Shown here in pieces: positions 55,701 to 64,000 of a stretch of DNA of 64,000 nucleotides. Position 1 is the stretch's first letter; each line of letters starts with the position of its first letter. The notes below the pieces were generated by a model. The model saw only the letters and a program-made list of their open reading frames with translations. It made no database searches and was not told the origin of the DNA. Source of the DNA: Dactylonectria macrodidyma (taxonomy: Eukaryota; Ascomycota; Sordariomycetes; Hypocreales; Nectriaceae); NCBI GenBank assembly GCA_020744425.1, contig JAGMUV010000012.1:620001-684000 (forward strand). The letters are read 5' to 3'. The translations under genes and the position numbers were made by a program.

Positions 55701-57538
55701 GGACAGCCATCGGTCCCATTTTATACTTTCCAACTCTCCTTTCCCGCGCTTCCGATAGCACACCATGCATATCCACAAGGGCAAAGTCTCGGCGTCATGA
55801 AAAGCTTTGTAGAACGCCTGCGCCGTGGACCAGCGTTCTACATAAGTAAAGTAAGTAAATTTTTCAGGCTTACTTACTTACTTACGAACGAAATCCTTAC
55901 TTACTTGCCACCCCGAACTATTTACTTACTTTACTCACTTACTTGCAAGTAAAGTGGATCCATGTACAATAGCCAATCACCGTAGAGCGTGGTATCCCGA
56001 TCCACCCTGGGCTTTGCCCAGGAAATCTTTCTGAGGCATTGCAATGCCTCCGCAGTAACCCCGTGCAAGGCGTTCCTTTGTGAAGATATGGTGAGCTTTG
56101 CGGCACTGAAAACACGGTCATTTTCGCTGGGCATGTCTGAGATAGAAAGTAAGTCCATAGCCATATTGAACAACCGGAGGAACTGAGTCTTGCGGCCAAG
56201 TCACCATTGGAGCAATTACGACCCAAAACATTCATTAACTTACTGCTGTAAAACCACCAGGGCGTGATGGGCGGGGCTTGCGGTTTCGCCCCACTTACTT
56301 AGATCTTACTTACTTACTTGGTTCTTGGAGGCTTTACTTACTTACTTGGCTGCCGGGCTTACTTACTTACTTATTACTTACTTACTTGGTTACTTACTTG
56401 CAATTACTTTACTTATGTAGAACGCTGCCGTGGACACCTTCCTCTCGTGCGGGACTGGCGTACACCACTCCCTGTTGTGGGACAGCCGCTCCTTCTCGGC
56501 GAATTCTTCATCTAGGCAGCGCAACACGCTGGCAAGATCCTCTCTCCTCTCTTCTTCCGTTCTTTCCTTGCGGACGCCTGACCGAACCCGTTTCACTGAT
56601 CGCCCTTCTCCGGCGGCCTGATTCGTCGTCGTCCTCCTCCTTCGCCGGGATGCATTCGAGGTCGATGTTATCTCTAACTCTGGGACGGGTCCTGGCACTG
56701 TCACGACCTCCCGTGACGCCGGTGACGTCGCCGGGGCGATGTGTCTCCATGCCTGTTGTTCTGGCGCTCCTCCCAGCCGCGCACCGCGCCGCCTAGACCC
56801 AAACGGCGCTGGGGGAGTATCAGCTGGTCCCCGATGCAGGCCTGCTCTCTCCGGGTCAAGCTCCCTAGGTCGTAGGGTCCGCAGGGCGCCTCCCCCAGCA
56901 ATGAATGCCTGAGTTCGGATACTCGGTTCTCCAGTGCGTCGGTTAGAATGGTTCCCCTTCTCGTCCGCCGGGTCGAGATTCTTCTGCGTGCCATCACGGC
57001 CAGGTTCAGCGGGTGCGTCAGCCTCTTGGATTCGTTGAGTCGGCCCAGGGCTTGGGTAAACAAGCTCTCCAGTTTCGGGGAACCCGGTGGTTGCCTTTGG
57101 CTGGATTGGCCGCAGCGGAGCCCTGGTTCGGTCGACGCCGCCATCACGTTTTCCATCACGTCCTCTATCACGTCCTCCATCAGTCCTCGCTGTTGAACGA
57201 CCTCGCCTGATCCTGGTGCGACGGACGAGACCGGGGATGACCTGCCGTTTGTGTCCGTGGGACCACTCCTCGCGGCAATCACCCAATCCCGCCCCTGCTC
57301 CTCCTCCTTCATCTTCACCTATCCTCCGCGCTTCCTTTGGCAAAATAGACCGAAATGTCGAGGCTGAGGCAGCCTTTGCTGTGTGAGGCTCCTGTTGCCT
57401 CTCATCATCCTCGGCTGCATTGCCTGATTCGATACGATGCCTCTCGTCTGCCTCCTCAGCCGAGCTGCGGACGTTGACCCCATCGGGCTCTGCAGGTGTG
57501 AGAACCCCGGTCTCTCGGTCTGCATCATGTCCCATCAT
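49718..57538 (-). pseudogene. Helitron RepHel transposase, split by a hAT insertion
   Basis: Coding segments on the minus strand: 57538-56428, 55822-53673, 53564-52525, 52429-51597 and 51366-49718. Removing the 597-bp hAT element with one target copy and introns of 108, 95 and 230 nt gives 6,783 nt, exactly 2,261 codons without a stop. Order: Arg-rich disordered N-terminus; CxxC zinc pairs (CMVC, CRKC, CPEC); Helitron_like_N with FPSLFPFGTGG; the HUH motif ALHVHGLLW (about residue 1040). Then comes the two-tyrosine motif YLTNYATK (about 1214) and a Pif1-type SF1 helicase with Walker A GGEGGTGKS, LLIVDEVSM, LFCGDFHQ and YVQLSRC. Rep nicks and rejoins single strands; the helicase drives rolling-circle transfer. 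As it stands the hAT insertion breaks the gene. The 52,524 donor and the 230-nt intron are the least certain joints. Confidence 0.88.
55831..56427 (-). mobile_element. Internally deleted hAT element in the Helitron gene
   Basis: Terminal repeats CAGCGTTCTACATAAGTAAAG on both ends, 8-bp target duplication CCGTGGAC (55823-55830 and 56428-56435). The subterminal regions are rich in CTTACTTACTTAC. The interior retains the end of a hAT transposase on the minus strand (56173-55931: MAMDLLSISDMPSENDRVFS, then LHGVTAEALQCLRKISW), the dimerisation domain, while the catalytic core is gone. Non-autonomous. It differs from the hAT family at 39109. Confidence 0.92.
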
Positions 57539-58678
57539 TGCGTTCCCTGCTCTTCCAATTCCAATCCTTTCAGCGAGGCGAGAAGGGACCCCTTACTAGC
57601 TGTGACCTCACAATTGCCTGAGTCTGATGCTCTCTGCTTGTGTCCTATGGTCCTGCTACGAATATGTGCGCTGTGTTTTACTCTATCCTCCTCTATTAGC
57701 ATTCAGACCTCTATTTATTCTCACTCCTATGTCATGCTTGACCTGCCTACCTTCTGACCTGAGACACACTATCGCATCCATCTTCTAGACCCCGCCTTCT
57801 TCTATCATCTGCTCCTCTCTCCAGGATTCTAACTGTCTGCACCTATGCATGCGGGGATATCTCCGCCAGTTACTCACCGTCCTTAAGCGTCTCCAGACTA
57901 CTCTCGGGACAGTTTGTGTTGCTGTTGAAGCTGCACCCGCGACCGAGCACCAGGCCCGTATCCAATAGCGAATGTCCATCAGAGACAAAAGCTCACTGAC
58001 TGGCTCGCCTAGGTGATGTCACATCCAACAGACTACAAGGTCATACATTTAATCAAACCGGAAGGGAGGTCTTCCAGCTGTTCAGACACGCTGTTCAGAC
58101 CGGCAATCCAGAAGTCCGGACTTCCAGTCAGAGGTTGGTGTCATCTATGTCTCCCAAAAAGCAAGTTCTTCAACACAACGGCCCTGGAGGCCAAATTCAT
58201 CTTATGTATAAAAAACCGACCCTTCTTCACTCACTAGATAGAAAAATCAAGAGCTTTTATCCCGATGATCCAGATCCATCAGAAATTGTAACAGGTGAAC
58301 TTTCTTTTTGTCCTCGCCGTGTAGATTTCGGTTTCCCTCCAGCTCTCCTGCTAGATTAATTTTTCCCCTCGTTTTAACCTCCTCCTCGACGACTAACCGC
58401 AACTTTAACTTTGCTTTAACTCCTGCCCGCTATGCCGACATCGTCAGTCGTCCCCGTCTTCTCTTGTCTTCTTCTTTTCCCCTGAACTTTGACTTACACC
58501 GACTCTCTTCTTCTCCTTGCACTTATCGACAACCCAACCCACGTCTCTCGATGCCTGGCAAGGTAGACTCGTGAATAACCAGCCAGTATCTGTGAGAACG
58601 TCTGCGCCTATTACATCGACCGATGGACCGCCGCATGCTCGCAAGCCGCTGGCAAGCCAGAGGAGCGCTGGCGGCGAC
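57539..58678. other. Divergent region between RepHel and its plus-strand neighbour
   Basis: About 1.1 kb between two genes that point away from each other. Pyrimidine-rich stretches before 58679 (CTTCTTCTCC, CTCCTCCTCG) look like fungal leader sequence. No clear TATA box. Open frames at 57988-57785 and 58013-58237 have no domain. Confidence 0.4.
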
Positions 58679-60149
58679 ATGTCCATCATGTTCTTCGTTC
58701 AACCCGGCTGTCCTTCGAGATTTGCCTCGTCAGACCAGCATCGCGTAAAGGGGCTGAATGCAGAGACCATCGCGAGGGTCATCCTCCCGGCCCCTCCATG
58801 GCTTACGGCTCCTGATTACTCACCCTTGCGTACCGATCCTGCCGATCCGTCTCCCTCCATCTTCTTCAGCCTCAACTTGTCCATATACAATCAACAGATT
58901 GTTCCTGAGGACTGGCTCGACCAGTGGTTTTTCATGGCTGGTCGTGTCCACCCATTTGCGCTGACCTGGGAGGTCGAGCGTCAAGATGGCCTGGAGGAGT
59001 CTGTGGATAGCGGTCTCCTTGCATACACCATCCCGGCTCTTATCGTGCGCGACCAAGGCTATCAGCCGTATGTTGTATTCGTCCCGCCCGCTTTCCGTCG
59101 TTCTTCCGTTTTTCTCTGACTTCTCTGCCCGTAGGATATTGCCTCGGAGTCTATCTGCGACCGATCAGTTTCCTCTTTCATCCCCAATTGTCAGTTTCAC
59201 CGGCCCTGTCGTGGGCCCCGGCCCCGCCCTCCTGCACAAGGAATTTGTGCCCGCCCTGGACGATGTCCAGCTCAAGTGCTGCGGCTTCGTCCAGCTGACC
59301 ACATTTCTCGCCCCCGGAAATCCTGGCAAAACACCGTACAGAGGTTTCCATCCCTTCCAGGTCTTTGTCATCTTCCCGATCCGCGCGAATCTGTGGGTCT
59401 CGCTTTGCAAGAAGATGGCAGAGAGGCGAGACACCCAGTTCCAGAGTAATGTTTTGCTGACCTGCACCGGCAAGGTGGCCGGCCTTCTTGGTCATCATCT
59501 CATGGTGCAGCCGCCGACCCTCGAGCAGGACTACGTCTTCATCGTCGTTCCTGACTCCTGGACCTTTCTCGACAAGGGAGTTTCCGGGCCTGCCTAACCA
59601 ACACCGCCGCCGGGTGCTGCGACACCAGCGGTCCGTTCATCATCCTCTAACCATACTCCGTTCGAGGAGATCAAGGCCAAATTCACCGCGCGCAGACCTG
59701 CTGCCTCGCCAACTCCTCTTCCCGCTGCAACCCCGGCTTCAGCTTCGACCCCGGGCGAATCGATGCCATCTGTCACCTCTACACCATCTACACAGTACCA
59801 CTACTTCCCCGCCTCGCCGACGCCGACGCCGAAGCGACCAGCTTCAGGCGTCGATTACGCATCGCCTGCGAAGAGACCGCGCCAGTCGCCGACGTCCCCA
59901 ATCGTCATCCCTTCCTCGGCACATCCTTCCGCCGGAAGCTCGAGCTCACAGGAGACTGTTAACGAGCCCGGAACATGCCACGGTGGGAATCAGGCCCCCG
60001 TCGCGTCCTTCATGAGACACATCGCGCCCGCGACTCATCCAACCGCGCATGCACACGTCCTTGATACCATCACAGCTTCTGTGTCGGAGTCCTCCAACCG
60101 TCCAAGCCGGAGTCGCCACCCTCCTAAGAACAAGTATTTGGAAGAGGTA

Positions 60150-62364
60150 CCATGCACAACCACCCTTTCGCCAACCCCACCCTTTCGCCACGCAAAAAAA
60201 AAAAAGCACCACCAAAACTCGTCAATTTCACTTACACGAAAGTCGGCCAAAATAAATAGCTACCTAAAAGAAATTACCTCTATTAATTATAGAAATGATT
60301 GGAGGTAATTGTTTTGACTCTGTAAGGCTGTGCGCAGTATGCGATATATGCTGGCCGTGCTATTGAAATATTGTCAGTTCAGTCACCAAGATCCTCACCG
60401 CTCTTTCTCATGTTTTTTAGTCTTTGTCTTTAACAACGACAAAAAATGCCTATCTCGCGGCTTCGATGGGAATATACAGAGGACGACATGGCTAAGGCTA
60501 TATTAGATATTACTGATAATGGCTTTTCACCCTCTCAAGCGGCTCAGAGACGGGTAGTGCCCCGAAGGACTCTAATCGACAGACTTAACGGCCAGACAGC
60601 CGTGAAAGAGCAGATTCAGCCTCGTCGACGTTTGTCCAAGAATCAAGAGGACAGATTGGCTTTCTGGATACTCCGCCAGGAATCCTTGGGCTATGCTCCG
60701 TCCCACAATCAGATCCGCGCTTGCGTCATGGGCTTGTTGAGACAGCAGGGCGAACATTCCGAGTTAGGACGCAATTGGGTGACCAGATTTATCAACCGCC
60801 GCACAGACCTGAAGACCAAGATGGGCAGACGTCAAGAAGCCAAAAGGTTTGACTCTTTCACACCTAAAGCAGTTCATTAGTACTTTGATATCAGGGAGGG
60901 CCAGTATGGCTGGATCAAGCCTGAAAACACCGTCAACGTTGACGAAGGGGGTATTATGACTGGTTTTGGCAAGCATCTATCTGTATACCTTGTCAGTGTT
61001 TGAAATTTGACCGACTAATCCTTTTTATTTAGGCTTAGATAGCCTGGTTGTTGGAAGCGCGGACCCAAAACGGAAGGCATTTCTCAAGGGACCACAAACC
61101 CGAAATTGGACTTCATTTATCGAAGCTGTCACTGCTGACGGCCGCGCCTTAATCCCCGGCATAATCTTCAAGGGGAAAGAACTCCAGAAACAGTGGTTTC
61201 TTGAGGAATTCAAGAAGATAGCAGACTGGTATTACATAACTTCGCCTAACGGGTAGACTGACGACCACATTGGCGTTGAATGGCTTGAAAGAGTCTATCT
61301 GCCCCAGACCATGCCTGCCGACGACTCTGACGCGAGACTGATCATTTTAGATGGTCATGGGAGTCATGCAACGGTATGTTCTTCGTTTCCTTCGGCTCAA
61401 GATCACTACTGAGCGACGGAAGGATGAATGGATGGCCACGTGCTTTTTGAACAACGTTTATTGTTGCTATCTGCCAGCACACTGCTCTCATGGGCTCCAG
61501 CCGTTGGACAATGGAGTATTCAATGCCTCCAAAGCCGTATATCGACGAGAGTTGGAAAAGTTCGCTTCGTTGACTGATTCCACTCCAATGGACAAGGTTA
61601 ATTTCATCAGGGCCTACGCCAAGGCTCGTCGAGTTGGAATGACTGAGAAGAACATACTCTCTGGCTTGAGGGTTACTGGGAATTGGCCGATCTCACGTGC
61701 CAAAGCGTTGCGGCACCCTGAAATCCAAGAAGATAGGCCAAAAGGCAGCCCAAGAGCGACTCCCGAACCCACGCCGTATTTTGACTCGGACGATACACCA
61801 AAGACGAGCCGTCAAATTCGTGATCTTGGGCTGAACAAAACACCAAAGACACGAAGGCGGTACAACGTAATAGCCAAGGGCTTTGAGGCTCAACAGCAGA
61901 CGGTAGCGGCGCATACTGTGAGGATTGCTAGCCTAGAGGAGGAATTAGCTCGCCTGAAGAGAGGGAAGAAGAGGAAGGCGGTGCCGAATCCTAACAAACG
62001 TTTTATGACTCTTGGTGAGACTCTAGCTAGTGGAGAAGCCATACCAGAAGAGGAGACTGAAAATATGCCTGTTGTGGTGGAAAGTGGCTATTCAGGCGAG
62101 CAGGAGTCAGAATCGGAGGCTGGCTCGGTCATTAAGGTCAGAGAGGAAACCATACCCCATCAACCAACCACGCGATCGGGGCGGCTTATCAAAAGACCCA
62201 GGATTCAATAGATATGTGCAATTATTATTTATAAGACGGACAATTTTGCGTATATCTATCATTTTAGTCAAGCTCTGTGTAAGTAAAGTTACTGATTTTT
62301 AGTAGTGCTTTTTTTTTTTTGCGTAGCGAAAGGGTGGGGTTGGCGAAAGGGTGGTTGTGCATGG
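60150..62364 (+). mobile_element. Complete Pogo/Fot1-type transposon (copy 2)
   Basis: 2,215 bp between TA dinucleotides. Terminal repeats of about 50 bp (CCATGCACAACCACCCTTTC...) differ by one base by eye and hold two copies of CACCCTTTCGCCA each, followed by an A/T tract. It carries one transposase gene with two nonsense codons. Inserted in the 3' end of the Helitron-linked gene. Confidence 0.93.
60446..62211 (+). pseudogene. Pogo/Fot1 transposase, 550 codons, two TAG stops
   Basis: Exons 60446-60968, 61033-61373 and 61423-62211 sum to 1,653 nt. The first intron (64 nt) appears to be of GC-AG type (GGCAAGC...ACTAATCC...TTTAG). The second (49 nt) is GTATGT...GAAG. The psq helix-turn-helix (YTEDDMAKAILDITDNGFSP) is followed by a CENP-B-like domain (RLSKNQEDRLAFWILRQESLG). 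The DDE_1 core has VNVDEGGI, LIILDGHGSH and HGLQPLDNG. TAG codons at 60878-60880 (KAVH/YFDI) and 61254-61256 (SPNG/TDDH) both stand where TGG is expected. The transposase would bind the duplicated terminal motifs and cut at TA. Inactive here. Confidence 0.88.
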
Positions 62365-62378
62365 TATCTAAAGTTTGA

Positions 62379-62934
62379 TGAATGGAAAGTCTGATCGGTA
62401 TGTCATCGTCATTCGCCGTCAATCAGAGTGTGCACATGAATGAGAAATTGTTTTGACTTTGTGTATTTTGTATCTAAGTAGTACAATTAAGCTCTGGCGC
62501 CTTCGTCGATAGTTGTGAACACCCTACTTCTCCCCATCCTTGGCACTCACGCACAATTTCTTATGAACCCTGAAGCCCACTTTTTAGTGCTCTTCCCACA
62601 GTACCTTTAGATGTGGTGAAATAGTTATTTCGATAACAATTGGGTCCATTCACGTCGAATCATCTCAACCATGCATGATTCGAAATGCGAGACGTTCTAG
62701 GGTAGGACCCGAGCCACACCACGTGCTGATTGACGAAGCAGCGCCTTCTAGCACAACTTGCTGCAAACCATTTTACAACACTCAAGATTCAAACTTGGAA
62801 TATATCACCAGAGGCGATGAAGGAAGTCGGAATAAGCCATATAAGCCATAGCCAGCTTCGTTCCTCAAGGCTCCTTTGCGCAAACCGCGACCGGTTTGCC
62901 TCTCCTGTTGGAAGTGCGGCGCATTTCCACTCTA
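62379..62934. other. Unassigned; possible Helitron 5' side
   Basis: No gene recognised. If the neighbouring gene belongs to the Helitron, its 5' TC end should lie here, but I cannot place it. Confidence 0.35.
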
Positions 62935-62937
62935 TCT

Positions 62938-64000
62938 CCTTGAGTGCGCGAAGGCGCGCATTGGATGTATCGGACATGGATCTGATCCAATTAAAACCGC
63001 GAAAAAAATAGTGACATTAGCTAACAGGCATTTCTTGCCTATGATAGAAGTACCAACATTTAGGCTTTTTACAAATAGCTACATTACAAGTCAGACAACC
63101 CCACATTGTTGACGTACCTATCTTCTTAGGGGCCCTTTGTCGGGCCCGGCTGTTGATGCTATTCGCATCTAGCTGTTGCAACGGGCCCTGTTTTCTAGAG
63201 CGTTGAACACTCTGACTTCTAGGGCCGATTTGAACACCCTGACAGGCCAGACATCGGGCCTTTTTTTTCCTATTGTCAAAGATATGCTCTTCAAACGGCG
63301 TGGTGGTGTTCCCAGCACGGTATCTTTGTCTGGATGAGCCTATCTGGCCATATGTCTTGAATATCTCGTCCACCAAAGCTTGTTGCCAACGGCTCTGTGA
63401 TCTATAGGGTGTCCAAGCCGGCTGGCCTTTTAGCTGCAAAAGGAAGCTATTAGCAAGGGCCGTTGCAAGGAGGAAGGACCACGTTAGAGCCCTAGCCGGG
63501 CCCGGCGTTGACGATGGTCGGAATGCATATTTGACCTTAAATGATCAGCTATATCAATAGCGTTCATTTTATCGTTATAGTGGGCAGCTATAGATGGAAG
63601 AGATAGCTGTAGGACGCTGTGGCTACCGAATTTCTGCTTGGTCGAACGGGTATACGGCTGTGTTGAATTGGGCCTCTTCCTTTTCCGTATGACCGTCTCA
63701 GGGCCTTTATAAACAGTGGATAAAAATAAGACTAGTGTGTTGGGCAGGGGGACAAGAACAACACCACCACCCAAAGTAACTGCTGCAATAGGGTAAGTGG
63801 ACGTGAGAAGGACAAGGACTAGCAAAACAAAACCAATAAAACGAAGGCTAGGGCTACAACAGTGAGCCTAGCTAAGAAGGGAATCAGGTAAACCAATTGA
63901 TCAAATAATTATCATCATAAAGACATCAATAAATCCATTCAAAAGTTCAAAATTCAGTGCAAAAGAAGGGCTTGATTCCTGTATCTAGGTCTGGGTTCTG
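62938..64000 (-). mobile_element. piggyBac-type element, 3' part, runs out of the window
   Basis: Shares 62938-63345 with the fragment at 25650. The 3' boundary of similarity (TCTCCTTGAGTGCGCGAAGG) is the same in both, suggesting the element end. No TTAA is seen beside it. The 5' end lies beyond 64000. Confidence 0.7.
63017..64000 (-). pseudogene. piggyBac transposase, C-terminal half, frameshifted
   Basis: The minus-strand frame 63825-63484 contains LSTVYKGPETVIRKRKRPNS and LPSIAAHYNDKMNAIDIADH, then LRSNM. This is the segment around the last catalytic Asp of DDE_Tnp_1_7 (YN..M..VD.aD). After RARLG the frame is lost. One extra base would continue as ALTWSFLLATALANSFLLQL into the next open frame (63439-63017). 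That frame ends with the Cys-rich domain CLACQG...WGCLTCNVAICKKPKCWYF. A single-base deletion near 63490 therefore separates catalytic and Cys-rich parts. The N-terminal half is outside the window. Confidence 0.78.

Larger units (their letters stand above)
58679..62378 (+). pseudogene. Helitron-linked gene of unknown family, broken twice
   Basis: Exon 1 is 58679-59067 (MSIMFFVQPGCPSRF...), followed by a 67-nt intron (59068-59134, GTATGT...CTGAC...GTAG), then exon 2. TAA at 59595-59597 interrupts SGPA/PTPPPGAATP and the frame stays open afterwards, so CAA to TAA is likely. At 60148 a Pogo element sits in the codon after NKYLEE; skipping it the frame reads VSKV and TGA at 62376-62378. The first about 280 residues are globular: WLDQWFFMAGRVHPFALTWE, DDVQLKCCGFVQLTTFLAPG, FQSNVLLTCTGKVAGLL, then QDYVFIVVPDSWTF. 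The rest is Pro/Ser/Thr-rich with basic KRPRQSP. I cannot identify it. The beta-rich core, which could be an OB-like fold, and its place beside RepHel suggest a single-strand-binding accessory protein, which is speculation. Confidence 0.55.

Noticed and set aside
58013..58237. Start of the Helitron-linked gene at 58013
   Set aside because: The frame stops and differs from the later coding frame, with no splice signals joining them in phase; ATG 58679 fits better, although an upstream exon cannot be excluded.
1..64000. Starship-type giant transposon or biosynthetic gene cluster
   Set aside because: No tyrosine-recombinase captain, polyketide synthase, NRPS or terpene synthase is seen; the P450 relic alone is not enough.

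Overview
The window looks like a chromosomal stretch of a filamentous ascomycete, probably Eurotiomycetes (Aspergillus/Penicillium-like). The reasons are 47-83 nt GT-AG introns with CTAAC/CTGAC-type branch sites, fungal gene families (Hsp30, a divergent beta-tubulin, MCM5, a fungal PD-(D/E)XK-like protein, a galactose oxidase relic) and a dense set of fungal transposons. Genus and family names rest on recognising sequences by eye; no search was run.

Left part (1-25 kb): small single-copy genes mixed with broken ones. They are a P450 relic, the C-terminal third of a galactose oxidase, a RING-finger gene, an ankyrin gene, a 19-bp minisatellite with inverted arms, a two-exon unknown gene, a cut-off secreted-protein-like 3' end beside an AT-rich TA-flanked MITE, hsp30, a three-exon MFS transporter, a conserved fungal gene of unknown role, a broken RING-H2 gene and a Nudix gene with one stop codon.

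Middle (25-46 kb): transposon blocks between core genes. They are pieces of two Pogo/Fot1-type elements and a piggyBac tail, a complete Ty1/copia element (gag and pol in one frame separated only by UGA-CAA-UUA), a seven-exon beta-tubulin paralogue with Ser198 and Ser239, an unknown gene, a copia solo LTR with a 5-bp target duplication, a complete-looking hAT element, and intact MCM5.

Right part (46-64 kb): a 5'-truncated LINE, a PD-(D/E)XK-like gene, and a Helitron RepHel gene on the minus strand. The RepHel gene reads as one frame of 2,261 codons once a 597-bp hAT insertion (8-bp target duplication) and three introns are removed. Diverging from it is an unrecognised gene that may be a Helitron accessory gene. 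That gene is broken by one TAA and by a 2.2-kb Pogo element inserted three codons before its stop. The window ends inside a frameshifted piggyBac transposase.

Nonsense codons in the Pogo copies and in the Helitron-linked gene all fit C-to-T change at CpA, the signature of repeat-induced point mutation (RIP). The core genes (hsp30, MFS, beta-tubulin, MCM5) show no such damage.
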